Assembly (NCBI GenBank): GCA_947258755.1
Contig: CAMYJO010000011.1
Location: 62,001-126,000, forward strand
Length of the DNA: 64,000 nt
DNA from: an uncultured Gammaproteobacteria bacterium
Lineage (GTDB): Bacteria > Pseudomonadota > Gammaproteobacteria > JAADHQ01
Direction: 5' to 3'
Shown here: positions 7,614-20,580 of the stretch, piece after piece
How positions within the stretch are numbered: the first letter of the stretch is position 1
Layout: every line of letters starts with the position of its first letter
Position numbers and translations under genes: made by a program
Notes under the pieces: generated by a model
Databases searched by the model: none
Told to the model about the DNA's origin: nothing
The model's input: the letters and a program-made list of their open reading frames with translations, nothing else

Positions 7614-8906
7614 TTAGCCTGCCTGGCGATCGCCATGTAGACACAGCAGTGCCGCGCCGTAGGCGGCTTGATCATGCTTGGCTCGGCTGACCGGTACACC
7701 CAGGTAGCGTTGCCGGATCTGATTCCAGGCTGGATTGGCGGCACCACCGCCGACGCTGATGACCTGATCAGGGTAGGGTGCACCGAGCTGTTGCAGTAAA
7801 CGATAGGCCTGACACTCGATGCTACTGATACCTTCCAACATGCCTTGAAAGACCCTGGCTCGTGATGAGCGGTCGCTGGGCATGCTGGTTGGCATGCGTG
7901 CCGGCCATTGCGGATCGGCATGCGGGAAGCGCTCGCCGTTCATCGGTAGCGGGTAATAATCGAGCCCGCTGTCGTGCTCGGGATCGAGCAACGGTGTCAG
8001 CGCCTGCATTTCCTCGACCGAAAAACATTTCAGTAGTGCCGCACCGCCACTGTTGGATGCACCACCGATCAACCAGCGGCCAAAAACCCTGTGGCTGTAA
8101 ATCCCATATTCACTTGAATAAATAGGAGCAGGGCCTATCACTTTGGTCACCAGGGTAGAGCCCAGTGAGGTCACGGCAGTTGCGGTCCTGTCTGCGCCGG
8201 TTGCCAGAAAGGCTGCGGTACTATCGGTGCTACCGGTAACGATGCGGGTCTGAGCGGGCAGGCCAAGCCTGCTGGCGATAGATGGGCTGATCACGGCGAC
8301 GGCCGTGCCTGGCGCATACACCTGTGGTAAGACTGAGCGATTGATGCCTAACGAGTCTATCCAGGTGGGCCAGTCTTCGGCACCGGGGACGTAACCTAGT
8401 TTAAGACAGTTATTTTCATCGCTAATATCATACTGTCCGCTTAATTGACCGATGATCCAATCCGATTGATGCAGGGCATGGTCGGCATGCGGATGTTGTT
8501 GCAACAGGGTCAGCAGTTTCGCCAGACTGGAGCCTGGTCCATGCACAGCGCTGTCAGCCGGCGCATGTTGACGAATCAAGGCCGCAGCCTGTTGACTACG
8601 GCTGTCGTTATACATCAATGCTGCCGATAGCGGCTGGCCAAGATGGTCACAGACCAGCAGTGAAGATGAGGTACCATCGATGCAGATCGCACGTACCCGG
8701 GTGGCATTTAACTTTTCCAATAGACCCTGCAGGGTCTGCAGCACGGATTGCCACCAGAGATCCGGATCCTGCTCACTCCAACCCGGCTGCGGTGATAGTG
8801 GTAACGGCATGTCGACTGCATAATCGGCGATGACATCCCTGTCATCATTGATAGCCGTGGCCCGGCAACCCGAGGTGCCCAGGTCGATGCCGATATAGAG
8901 GCGCAT
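7614..8906 (-). CDS. FGGY-family carbohydrate kinase
   Basis: The 430-residue protein has the ATPase fold of sugar kinases: GIDLGTSGCRA at the N-terminus, the ICIDGTSSSLLV phosphate-binding region near residue 95, TGSTDSTAAFL near residue 224, and a C-terminal GGGAANPAWNQI adenosine-binding motif. It is shorter than xylulokinase or glycerol kinase (about 480-500). The substrate is not evident; a pentulose such as ribulose or xylulose is a family-level guess. It lies eight bases after queF on the same strand, so the two are probably co-transcribed although their functions look unrelated. It converges on the aminotransferase gene with no clear terminator between them. Confidence 0.87.
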   Translation of the reverse strand: MRLYIGIDLGTSGCRATAINDDRDVIADYAVDMPLPLSPQPGWSEQDPDLWWQSVLQTLQGLLEKLNATRVRAICIDGTSSSLLVCDHLGQPLSAALMYNDSRSQQAAALIRQHAPADSAVHGPGSSLAKLLTLLQQHPHADHALHQSDWIIGQLSGQYDISDENNCLKLGYVPGAEDWPTWIDSLGINRSVLPQVYAPGTAVAVISPSIASRLGLPAQTRIVTGSTDSTAAFLATGADRTATAVTSLGSTLVTKVIGPAPIYSSEYGIYSHRVFGRWLIGGASNSGGAALLKCFSVEEMQALTPLLDPEHDSGLDYYPLPMNGERFPHADPQWPARMPTSMPSDRSSRARVFQGMLEGISSIECQAYRLLQQLGAPYPDQVISVGGGAANPAWNQIRQRYLGVPVSRAKHDQAAYGAALLCLHGDRQAG

Positions 8907-8914
8907 GTCTACGT

Positions 8915-9304
8915 TCAGGGGAGCCTGACTTCCTGGGCCGGTGACCAGTCCGGGGCCCGGTGTTCCGCCACCACAGTGGTATAGATGCCGCCACGTACAT
9001 TGAATTCAGCGGTGATGCGCATGAAACGAGGCTGACAGGCGTTGCTCAGATCATCCAATATTTTGTTGGTGACGGCTTCATGAAAGGCGCCTTCGTCACG
9101 AAAGGACCAAATGTACATTTTCAGGGCCTTGAGTTCGACGCAGAGCTTGTCCGGGACATATTCCACATTTATAGTGGCAAAATCTGGCTGACCGGTCTTT
9201 GGACATAGGCAGCTGAACTCCGGTATCTCGATCCTGATTGTGTAATCAGGGGCAAGCTTAGGATTTTCAAAGGTTTCTAGTTGTTTGCTGGGTGTGCTAC
9301 TCAT
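8915..9304 (-). CDS. queF: NADPH-dependent preQ0 reductase
   Basis: QueF reduces 7-cyano-7-deazaguanine (preQ0) to preQ1 in queuosine synthesis. At 129 residues it is the short, single-domain type. The catalytic Cys and Asp lie in [13 protein letters not shown] near residues 30-42. The substrate-binding [20 protein letters not shown] sits near residues 57-76; the usual motif is ELKSLK, here with Ala. It is the first gene of a leftward pair with the FGGY kinase and is divergent from smc. With gluQ in the same window, two steps concerning queuosine are represented. Confidence 0.96.
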   Translation of the reverse strand: MSSTPSKQLETFENPKLAPDYTIRIEIPEFSCLCPKTGQPDFATINVEYVPDKLCVELKALKMYIWSFRDEGAFHEAVTNKILDDLSNACQPRFMRITAEFNVRGGIYTTVVAEHRAPDWSPAQEVRLP

Positions 9305-9444
9305 TAAATTTCAATTCCTGTGCAATTAAGTCTTAGTCTTGGGCAGAAAATACTTTACACTAAACGCAATTCATTCGACACTATGCAACTTTTGCACAGT
9401 CTCTCATTCAATTAATAGAAAAGCTAAATAAAGTTAACTAATTC

Positions 9445-12400
9445 ATGCGTTTAGATAAAATAAAAATAGCCGGATTCAAATCATTCGTTGATCCAACAAC
9501 GGTCCATATTACCAGTAACCTGACCGGTGTGGTCGGCCCAAACGGCTGTGGTAAGTCCAATATCATCGATGCAGTGCGTTGGGTCATGGGCGAAAGCTCG
9601 GCCAAACACCTGCGTGGCGAATCCATGGCGGACGTCATTTTCAATGGTTCTAGCGGCCGTAAGCCAGTCGGCCAGGCGACTATCGAGCTGGTGTTTGATA
9701 ATGCCGACGGTACCCTTGGTGGTCAGTATGCCGCGTTCAGCGAGATCTCGATCAAACGGCAGGTGACCCGCGATGGCTTGTCCCAGTATTTCCTGAATGG
9801 CGCCAAATGTCGTCGTCGTGATGTTACTGATATTTTTCTCGGTACCGGTCTTGGCCCACGCAGTTACTCGATTATCGAGCAGGGTATGATTTCGCGCCTG
9901 ATTGAGGCGAAGCCGGAAGAGCTGCGCGTGTTTTTTGAAGAGGCTGCCGGTATTTCCAAATACAAGGAGCGTCGACGTGAAACCGAAACCAGGATCAGGC
10001 ATACCCGCGAAAACCTGGATCGTCTCAACGATCTGCGCGAGGAAATAGACAAACAACTGCAGCACCTGAACCGGCAGGCGAAAACGGCAGAAAAATACAA
10101 AACCTTCAAGGAGGATGAAAGGCAGAAGAAAGCCGAGTTACTGGCACTACGTCTGCGTGATCTGGATAAAGATGCTGTGGTTCAGCAAAAGGCCATTCAT
10201 GAGCGTGAAACGGCGCTGGAGGCCGCCAAGGCTGAACAACAATCCATCGAAACAACGATGGAAAAGGAACGTGAGCAACACATTGATTCCACGGATGCGT
10301 TTAACCAGGTGCAAACCCGTTTCTATGGTTTGGGTAGTGATATAGCCAGAGACGAACAGGCCATCCAGCATGCACGCGAGATGCGTAGCAAACAGACTAC
10401 AGATCTTGAGCAGCTGGAGAATAACTGTCAGGAAATTGGTCAGCATATCGAACTGGATGAAAAGCAGATAGCTGAACTGACGACAGAGTTGGCGCAAATC
10501 AAGCCACAAATTGAAACGTCCAGGCTTGAGGCACAAAAATACCAGGATTCATTATCATCAGCCGATGAGCTGATGCATCAATGGCAACGTGACTGGGATG
10601 AGTTTAACCAGAAGGCATCAGTGCCTTCAGAGCAGGCACAGATACAGCGGACCAAGATTGAACATGTTGAAAAACAGGTGGTGCAGGCACAGCAGCGCTT
10701 ACAACGTACGCAATCACAATTAAGTGAAGTCAGCCTTAATCAGTTTAATACACAAATATCAGAACTTGAGAGTACCGAAAAAACAAAATCCGAAGCCATG
10801 GGGCTTAGCCAGGAAAGTCTGGAAAACACCAAAGAAGAGATTAACCAGCTACGTACCCGAAACCAGGATAGCAATCAGGAGTTGGATGAGTTTCGCGGCA
10901 AACTTCATAATTTACAGGGACGACTCAGTTCGCTTGAAGCTTTACAGCAAGCGGCCCTGGGTAAGGCGGATAATAAGGTCATGCAATGGCTGTCTGACAA
11001 TAATCTGCAAGATGCGCCAAGGCTGGTGCAAAAGCTTGAAGTGGAAGCGGGCTGGGAAACGGCAGTGGAAACAGTCATGGGCTTGAACCTTGAGGCGGTC
11101 TGTATCGACGATTTCAATTCGGTTACCGATCTGATGTCCTCACTGGATGCCGGTTCGATTGCCTTCTTTGATACCAAGGCCGGTCAGTCACAATCTGTGG
11201 CAACGCAGAGCGCAACGCCTCTGTCTCAATTTGTACGCGCCCCATGGTCGTTGGACGCACTCATGCCGGGTGTTTATGCCGCGACAAGCCTGAATGAGGC
11301 CATGTCATTGCGTCCACAGTTAAAAGACTATGAGTCGGTTATTACCCGTGATGGTGTCTGGTTGGGTTCTTCGTGGGCCAGATTGATCAAGGCACAGGAT
11401 GAAAAATCAGGTGTGATCAGCAGGGAGCAGGAAATCAAAACGCTGACTGCTGACATCGAAACACTGCAATCCGATTATGATCAGAAGCATGCCTTGTTGG
11501 AGAAGGATAAAAATCGCTTGCGTGAATTTGAAGAGTCGCGGGAGTTGCTGCAACAAGAGGTCAACCAGCTGCACCGCGAACAGGCACAGGCGCAGTCTCA
11601 ATTAGGGGCAATGAAGTCTCGATTGGAACAACTAACATCACGTTACCAGAACCTGGTGACAGAAAAGTCTGAAATCGAACAAAACATGCAGCAAGATGGC
11701 GATGAACTGAAGCAGGCCAGAACTTTGTTGAATAGTTCGCTGGAAAGCATAGAGTCATTTTCACGCGAACGCGAAACACTCGTGTCAAAACGTGAAACGT
11801 TGAAGGAGCAGCTGGATTCGGCACGACAGGAGGCACGAAAGTACCAGGACGAGGTGCATACACTGGATCTCAAACAGCAGTCCATGACGGGTAAGCTGAA
11901 TTCAACCGAGCAGAATCTTGCGCGCATGCGTTCGCAGATACAACAGCTTGAGCAGCAGCGTAATGAGTTAAATTTGAACCTTGAGGGTAGCCTTGAGCCG
12001 ATTACGGAACTGGAAAAAGGACTTGAAGTCTTGCTTGCAGATCGCGTTAAGGTGGAAGCTGAATTGCAGCAGGCACGAAAACAACTTGAAGATATTGATG
12101 CCTCGATGCGTAAGCATGAACAGGACAGGCACGCTGCTGAACAGAAGGTCCAGGATGTGCGTAGTGAACTGGAGCAGGCCAGGATGGTCTGGCAGGAGTT
12201 TAATGTTCGCGCTACTACCCTGAAAGAGCAGCTTGATCAAAGTGGGCATGAATTAGATACCCTGCTGCAGAATCTTGATGCTGAGGCTACGGAAGCGACC
12301 TGGAAAGAAATGGTTGAAACCCTGGAGCGTAAGATACAACGATTGGGTCCGATCAATCTTGCCGCGATTGATGAGTTTGCAGAGCAGACCGAGCGTAAAG

Positions 12401-12957
12401 AGTATCTCGATAGTCAGTTCATGGATATCACCTCAGCGTTGGAGACTTTGGAGAACGCTATCCGCAAGATCGATAAGGAAACGCGTTCACGTTTCAAGGA
12501 AACCTACGATAAGGTCAATAGCGGACTACAGAGACTGTTCCCCAGGGTGTTTGGTGGCGGGCATGCCTACCTCGAGCTCACTGGCGAGGATTTGCTCGAT
12601 TCCGGCGTCAGTGTTATGGCGCGGCCACCGGGTAAACGTAACAGTTCTATTCACCTGCTTTCAGGTGGAGAGAAGGCATTGACCGCGGTGGCACTGGTAT
12701 TTGCCATCTTTGAGCTTAATCCAGCACCTTTCTGTATGCTCGATGAGGTTGACGCGCCACTTGACGATGCTAATGTCGGCCGTTTCTGTGAGCTGGTCAA
12801 GGAAATGTCCGATACGGTGCAGTTTATTTTCATCACTCATAACAAGGTGACGATGGCTATGTCTAATCAATTGTCGGGTGTCACCATGCATGAGCCAGGT
12901 GTTTCCCGAATGGTCGCCGTCGATGTTGATGAGGCCGTCAAGCTGGCCGCGATGTAA
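9445..12957 (+). CDS. smc: Chromosome segregation ATPase SMC
   Basis: This 1170-residue protein is the core of the bacterial condensin that compacts and separates chromosomes with ScpA and ScpB, whose genes lie about 11 kb downstream. Walker A GPNGCGKSN is near residue 32. Two long Gln/Glu-rich coiled coils (about 170-500 and 670-1000) flank a hinge at about 510-660. The C-terminal head has LLSGGEKALTA and the Walker B region CMLDEVDAPLDD. The length is standard. There is no strong ribosome binding site before the ATG; the upstream 140 bp are AT-rich and shared with divergent queF. zipA and ligA follow on the same strand. Confidence 0.98.
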   Translation: MRLDKIKIAGFKSFVDPTTVHITSNLTGVVGPNGCGKSNIIDAVRWVMGESSAKHLRGESMADVIFNGSSGRKPVGQATIELVFDNADGTLGGQYAAFSEISIKRQVTRDGLSQYFLNGAKCRRRDVTDIFLGTGLGPRSYSIIEQGMISRLIEAKPEELRVFFEEAAGISKYKERRRETETRIRHTRENLDRLNDLREEIDKQLQHLNRQAKTAEKYKTFKEDERQKKAELLALRLRDLDKDAVVQQKAIHERETALEAAKAEQQSIETTMEKEREQHIDSTDAFNQVQTRFYGLGSDIARDEQAIQHAREMRSKQTTDLEQLENNCQEIGQHIELDEKQIAELTTELAQIKPQIETSRLEAQKYQDSLSSADELMHQWQRDWDEFNQKASVPSEQAQIQRTKIEHVEKQVVQAQQRLQRTQSQLSEVSLNQFNTQISELESTEKTKSEAMGLSQESLENTKEEINQLRTRNQDSNQELDEFRGKLHNLQGRLSSLEALQQAALGKADNKVMQWLSDNNLQDAPRLVQKLEVEAGWETAVETVMGLNLEAVCIDDFNSVTDLMSSLDAGSIAFFDTKAGQSQSVATQSATPLSQFVRAPWSLDALMPGVYAATSLNEAMSLRPQLKDYESVITRDGVWLGSSWARLIKAQDEKSGVISREQEIKTLTADIETLQSDYDQKHALLEKDKNRLREFEESRELLQQEVNQLHREQAQAQSQLGAMKSRLEQLTSRYQNLVTEKSEIEQNMQQDGDELKQARTLLNSSLESIESFSRERETLVSKRETLKEQLDSARQEARKYQDEVHTLDLKQQSMTGKLNSTEQNLARMRSQIQQLEQQRNELNLNLEGSLEPITELEKGLEVLLADRVKVEAELQQARKQLEDIDASMRKHEQDRHAAEQKVQDVRSELEQARMVWQEFNVRATTLKEQLDQSGHELDTLLQNLDAEATEATWKEMVETLERKIQRLGPINLAAIDEFAEQTERKEYLDSQFMDITSALETLENAIRKIDKETRSRFKETYDKVNSGLQRLFPRVFGGGHAYLELTGEDLLDSGVSVMARPPGKRNSSIHLLSGGEKALTAVALVFAIFELNPAPFCMLDEVDAPLDDANVGRFCELVKEMSDTVQFIFITHNKVTMAMSNQLSGVTMHEPGVSRMVAVDVDEAVKLAAM

Positions 12958-12996
12958 GGCAAATCATCTTATGTGTAGGTCGATAAAAGGGATTAT

Positions 12997-13725
12997 GTGA
13001 ACATGGATGCCTTTAGATGGGTATTATTGATCATCGGAATCATTATTTTTCTGCTGATTTACCTGTTAAGCAAGAAAAGAAACTCGGTCCCGGATGAACA
13101 GGCAGACGAAAAAATAAGTCCGGTGTTGCCGGGCGCCAACGCCGAACAGATGTTTGACGACAGCGACAGGGCATCCTTGGATGCATTGGCAGAGAGTATG
13201 CGCTTGCATCATCCGCAGGAATCGGATCGGACTAGTACAGGTAGCCCTGACAAACAACACGATAAAAAGGTCGGTACCGCTGAAGACTCTGACGATGAAA
13301 AAATGATCGTGCTCTACCTGGTTGAGAAGCATGGTGACATGCTATCAGGTGCAGAAATTATTGATTCACTTAAGCAGGCAGGGATGCGCTATGGGGATAT
13401 GAAGATATTTCATTATTACTCTGACCTGGATAGTAATATTTCTGCACCTGTATTCAGCATGGCCAATCTGGTTGATCCGGGCTGGTTTGATCTGATCTCG
13501 ATCGATAAAACCATGACCCCCGGTTTAAGCTTGTTTATGAGACTGCCTGGACCGATTGGTTCGATTCGTGCATTTGATGAGATGCTGGAAGTGATCGATA
13601 AATTGGAGCAACTTTTGCCGGTTACGCTCAAAGATAAATCTCGTAACAAGGTATCAAAGCAAATGCTCATGCATATGCGTGAAGAAGTGGTTGAGTTTGA
13701 AAGAACGCACAATAAGCTGCAATAG
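12997..13725 (+). CDS. zipA: Cell division protein ZipA
   Basis: ZipA tethers FtsZ to the inner membrane during division. A single N-terminal membrane segment (WVLLIIGIIIFLLIYLL, about residues 7-24) is followed by a basic KKR stop-transfer. Next come a short charged linker and a C-terminal domain of about 135 residues that begins near 'MIVLYLVEKHGDMLSGAEI' and binds the FtsZ tail. At 242 residues it is shorter than the E. coli protein because the linker is short. GTG 12997 and ATG 13003 are both possible; AAAGGG lies five bases before the GTG. The smc-zipA-ligA order is common in gammaproteobacteria. Confidence 0.94.
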   Translation: MNMDAFRWVLLIIGIIIFLLIYLLSKKRNSVPDEQADEKISPVLPGANAEQMFDDSDRASLDALAESMRLHHPQESDRTSTGSPDKQHDKKVGTAEDSDDEKMIVLYLVEKHGDMLSGAEIIDSLKQAGMRYGDMKIFHYYSDLDSNISAPVFSMANLVDPGWFDLISIDKTMTPGLSLFMRLPGPIGSIRAFDEMLEVIDKLEQLLPVTLKDKSRNKVSKQMLMHMREEVVEFERTHNKLQ

Positions 13726-13782
13726 CACTCATTTCTGCGTTTAGACATCTGCGAATGTCACCGTTATAGCGCACTAAACTGA

Positions 13783-16751
<2,969 letters not shown>

Positions 16752-16753
16752 TT

Positions 16754-19492
16754 ATGGCAAAGAGTAGGATACACATACCGTTAAAAGACCTGACACTGAT
16801 CCTGGTCATCGCATTGACCTTGTTGATAGTGATCGTCGGTCTTTTACTATGGAAAGATTATCAGTCGGCAGAATTCGAGTTTCACCAGGAATCGGCCCGC
16901 TTATACGATGACCTGGAAAAAAATCTTAGTGACATTAGCGCTATTTTGAATGGCGTCACGGCCATGCATAATGCGGTTGATATTCTAGATGCGGAGCAAT
17001 TTTCACTTTATTCGCATGAGATGCTGAATGTCTATCCAAATGTTAGCGCAATTAAATTATTAACCAGGGTGGAAGATAAATTCAGGCAGCAGTTCAGTGA
17101 AAAAATGCGAGAAGATGGTTATCCGTCCTTTGAAATCTATCAGGGTGATAGACTTAAGCCGGAAGATTGGAAGGCAGCCTCCAGCAAGCCCTTGTATTAT
17201 CCGGTTACTGCAATTGAGCCACACGAGCCCGGAAAAATAATCGAATTGGGTTATGATTTGTATTCAGTGCCCGTATTCCGCAAAACCATAGACTATTCAG
17301 TCAAAACGGGTGAAGCGGCCTCTGTCGCAAGCGCTTCTATAATTCATGGCGTTGGTAATTACACTGTTGTCAAGCCGATCTATGCAGGACGTGTGTTACC
17401 GCTTGATGAAGCTGAAAGGAAGTTGCAAAACCTTTCCATGATTTCCGTAGTGATTCGCTCCAGCAATCTATTGCCGGAGCACAGCGTACTGCAGGATCTG
17501 AATATCGATATTCATAATATGAACCTCAACACTGGCAATTATGATCAGCCGGTCATTGCGATTAAATCCGGGCTTAGAAAAGAGGGCCTGTCATCAATAA
17601 CCGATTTCACTTATAGCAGGCCGGTTATTAAAGGTGGGCAGTCTCTATTATTGTCGACGTCGCAAATTGTTGGGCATGAGATTGTTAATTTCAGAATGAT
17701 AGCAACAGTGCTGCTTGTCTGGATCGCATTTCTTTCCCTGATACTCTACATTATCAATACGCATCATAAGAACCGCTTTGAGCGAAAAAAATCGCTGCAT
17801 GCCTGGCAATGGGAAAAGGAGCGTGCCGACGTAACATTACATTCGTTGGCGGATGCCGTCATCACTACGAACAACGAGGCTGTTATCGAGTACATGAACC
17901 CGGTCGCAGAGCGATTAACGGGTTGGAAAATGGTTGATGCCAGAGGCAGGGGGGTAGAGGATATATTCAAGCTGTCTACCGAAGCCGACGAGCAAACCCT
18001 AGCTTGTCCCGTGCATGAGTGTATTCGTCGTGGTGTCATGAAAGAGTCCGATGCAGATATTTCCTTGCAAGATCACGATGGTGAAAACGTTTCGATCGAC
18101 TATTCGATCGCGCCTATGTATGGGCAGAGTAATAGAGTATTAGGTGCCGTGCTGGTCTTTCAGGATGTAGGTGCATCCAGGATGTTATCAAAACTACTGA
18201 CTTACCAGGCAGCACATGATGACCTAACTGGTTTATACAACCGCCGCGAGTTTGAACGGCGCCTGTCTCGTTCGATTGAGCGCGTTTTCAAGTTCGACGA
18301 GCATTATATTTTGTTCTACATGGATCTTGATCAATTTAAGGTCGTTAATGATACCTGTGGGCATATGGGCGGCGATCTGGTTTTACGTCAGATAGCGGAA
18401 CTGGTGTCCAGCCTGATCAAAGAGCGCGAAACCTTTGCGCGTCTTGGTGGTGATGAATTTGGTGTTTTGCTCGAAGGATATACGCTTGAGGAAGCCAAGG
18501 ACATAGCTAATGAAATACTCGATGCGATCCGTAAATACCGTTTCCACTGGTCGGGTAAGATATTCGAGATCGGCGTTAGTATCGGTATTGTTGATATAGA
18601 TCAAGGTATGCAATCTATCAGCACAATAATGGGTTATGCCGATGCAGCCTGTTATATGGCAAAAGAATTAAGTGGTAACAATATCCAGGTCTATCAGATT
18701 GATGATGCCGACTACAAGCAGCGCAAAGACCAAATGAAGTGGGTGCAACGTATAACCCAGGCATTTGCTGATAGCCGATTTATTTTATTCGCACAGAAAA
18801 TTGTCTCATTACATGGAGATACTAGCGAGCATTGTGAGATACTCATGCGCATGTTGGATGACAATGGTGAAATAATCGTGCCGCAGGAATACATCATTGC
18901 CGCAGAGCGCTATGGAAGTATGCAGGATATAGATCGCTGGGTAATACGTAATGCCTTTATCATGATAAATAAGTATGTCACGGCATTAAAATACGATGCC
19001 AGTTTGTCGGATCGCAGCTTTGCTATTAATTTATCCGGACAATCGATCAGTAGTATCAGTGCGATGGAATATGTCAAACAGCAGTTACAGGAGTATCCGG
19101 ATATAGTTCCTCATGTCGTATTTGAAATTACCGAAACTGCGGCAATTTCAAACCTGGTCAGTGCACAGCGTTTTGTTGCAGAGTTCAGGGGTATGGGCGT
19201 TAAGTTCTCGCTGGATGATTTCGGTACTGGTGTAAGTTCATTTAATTATTTGAAAAACCTGAATGTCGATTATCTAAAAATAGACGGTGGCTTTGTACGT
19301 GAGATGATGGCCGATCCGGTCGATTATGCCATGGTCAAATCGATTGCGCATATCGGACATGTCATGGGCGTTAAAACCATCGCTGAACATACTGAGACTG
19401 TTGAGATATGTGAAAACTTGCGTGACATGGGCGTCGACTATGCGCAGGGTTTCTGTTTGCATGAGCCGGAAAGGCTGGATAACTTGATTTAA
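16754..19492 (+). CDS. Membrane CHASE-PAS-GGDEF-EAL cyclic di-GMP enzyme
   Basis: The 912-residue protein has a membrane segment at about 11-34, a periplasmic CHASE-like region of about 270 residues, and a second membrane segment (MIATVLLVWIAFLSLILYII). A PAS domain (SLADAVITTNNEAVIEYMNP), a GGDEF domain and an EAL domain follow. RLGGDEFGVLLEG is intact, but the inhibitory RxxD site is replaced by KERE. In the EAL domain the motif reads EILMR, and the metal and catalytic residues look kept (INLSGQS, EITETAA, DDFGTG, YLKID, AEHTE, AQGF), so both synthesis and breakdown are possible. The track begins at 16673, inside the previous gene; ATG 16754, two bases after that gene's stop, is the likely start. 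Confidence 0.92.
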   Translation: MAKSRIHIPLKDLTLILVIALTLLIVIVGLLLWKDYQSAEFEFHQESARLYDDLEKNLSDISAILNGVTAMHNAVDILDAEQFSLYSHEMLNVYPNVSAIKLLTRVEDKFRQQFSEKMREDGYPSFEIYQGDRLKPEDWKAASSKPLYYPVTAIEPHEPGKIIELGYDLYSVPVFRKTIDYSVKTGEAASVASASIIHGVGNYTVVKPIYAGRVLPLDEAERKLQNLSMISVVIRSSNLLPEHSVLQDLNIDIHNMNLNTGNYDQPVIAIKSGLRKEGLSSITDFTYSRPVIKGGQSLLLSTSQIVGHEIVNFRMIATVLLVWIAFLSLILYIINTHHKNRFERKKSLHAWQWEKERADVTLHSLADAVITTNNEAVIEYMNPVAERLTGWKMVDARGRGVEDIFKLSTEADEQTLACPVHECIRRGVMKESDADISLQDHDGENVSIDYSIAPMYGQSNRVLGAVLVFQDVGASRMLSKLLTYQAAHDDLTGLYNRREFERRLSRSIERVFKFDEHYILFYMDLDQFKVVNDTCGHMGGDLVLRQIAELVSSLIKERETFARLGGDEFGVLLEGYTLEEAKDIANEILDAIRKYRFHWSGKIFEIGVSIGIVDIDQGMQSISTIMGYADAACYMAKELSGNNIQVYQIDDADYKQRKDQMKWVQRITQAFADSRFILFAQKIVSLHGDTSEHCEILMRMLDDNGEIIVPQEYIIAAERYGSMQDIDRWVIRNAFIMINKYVTALKYDASLSDRSFAINLSGQSISSISAMEYVKQQLQEYPDIVPHVVFEITETAAISNLVSAQRFVAEFRGMGVKFSLDDFGTGVSSFNYLKNLNVDYLKIDGGFVREMMADPVDYAMVKSIAHIGHVMGVKTIAEHTETVEICENLRDMGVDYAQGFCLHEPERLDNLI

Positions 19493-19512
19493 GTCGGATG
19501 CTCAGGCTGATT

Positions 19513-19815
19513 TCAGGCAGGCAGTACTTTCTTGAATGGTTTGACGCTGACGTTTTTAAAGATACCGTGTTCTGTGTACGGGTCCTTGTTGGCCCAATCT
19601 ACCGCTTCATCTAGCGAATTGAATTCCGCAATAATCAGGCTACCGCTAAAGCCGGCTGCGGCTGGATCGACTGCGTCAATAGCAGGGAACGGTCCGGCGA
19701 CCAACAATCTACCTTCATCCTGTAATAATTTGATACGCTGCAAGTGCTGTTCCCTGACCGCCAGACGTTTTTCAAGGCTGTTGGCAATATCTTCGCCAAT
19801 GATTGTGTAAAGCAT
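19513..19815 (-). CDS. yciI: YciI family protein
   Basis: This 100-residue protein is one ferredoxin-like alpha/beta domain of the YciI group ([55 protein letters not shown]). The conserved His and Asp form the putative active site of this family, whose reaction is not established in most bacteria. It starts three bases after yciB on the same strand, and the pair is probably one transcript. It converges on the c-di-GMP enzyme gene, with only 20 bases between the two stops. Confidence 0.92.
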   Translation of the reverse strand: MLYTIIGEDIANSLEKRLAVREQHLQRIKLLQDEGRLLVAGPFPAIDAVDPAAAGFSGSLIIAEFNSLDEAVDWANKDPYTEHGIFKNVSVKPFKKVLPA

Positions 19816-19818
19816 GAA

Positions 19819-20391
19819 TCACTCCTCGTCAGCAGGTTTTTCTTCGATGATATGTCTGGACAGGTATAGGCCCTGGATAACAACAAAGACAAAGGTTAAT
19901 CCAAGCATGCCATAAACCTTGAAGCCTACCCAGGCCTCTTCGTCATAATTCATAAACACATAGATGTTCAGAAAACCCATGCTGATAAAAAACAAGGCCC
20001 ATCCCATATTTAGGCGTGGCCAAATTTTATCGGATACCTCGATTGCATTTGAGAGCATTCTTTCAGCGATGGTTTTTTTGCCGATGAAATGACTGCCAAC
20101 AAAAACAATGCCGAATAGCCAATTAACAATAGTCACTTTCCACTTTATGAATGCTGGATCCTGGAGGGCTATGGTCAGGCCGCCAAACAGGGTTACCAGG
20201 ACCACGGTGATAATATGCATTTTCTCGACTTTACGATGCTTAAACCAGTTATATGCGACCTGGATCATTGTCGCGATTATAATGGCGCCGGTGGCAACAA
20301 AAATGGCTTTGCCATCATCATTATAGGACTTATAAATCTGGTAGGCGGCATAAAAAGCGATCAGAGGGAAAAAATCAAATAAAAATTTCAT
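19819..20391 (-). CDS. yciB: Inner membrane septation/envelope protein YciB
   Basis: The 190-residue protein is almost wholly membrane-embedded, with about five or six hydrophobic segments. It shows the family landmarks FFPLIAFYAAYQ at the N-terminus, GGLTIALQDPAFIKWKVTIVN in the middle, and NIYVFMNYDEEAWVGFKVYG near the C-terminus. YciB (IspZ) is linked to septation and cell-envelope integrity in E. coli and Shigella. It heads a leftward pair with yciI and is divergent from rnm across 189 bp that should hold both promoters. Confidence 0.96.
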   Translation of the reverse strand: MKFLFDFFPLIAFYAAYQIYKSYNDDGKAIFVATGAIIIATMIQVAYNWFKHRKVEKMHIITVVLVTLFGGLTIALQDPAFIKWKVTIVNWLFGIVFVGSHFIGKKTIAERMLSNAIEVSDKIWPRLNMGWALFFISMGFLNIYVFMNYDEEAWVGFKVYGMLGLTFVFVVIQGLYLSRHIIEEKPADEE

Positions 20392-20580
20392 AAGACTGCT
20401 ATATCTATAGTTTTATTGTTGATCGTCTGGAGTATAATAGAAAGCAGATAAAACTGATATGTTCGGCTTCTATATTATCTCATCATATCACAACTATTCC
20501 GTACTGGATGACAGGCCATTATGTGCATTCACAAACGGCCTTGGCTTATGTAAATTGGTTTAAATACCTGGTATAAAAAC

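Noticed and set aside
9481-10065. A 194-aa leftward ORF inside smc, and several similar ones along smc
   Set aside because: They are shadows of the smc frame; no motifs and no ribosome sites.
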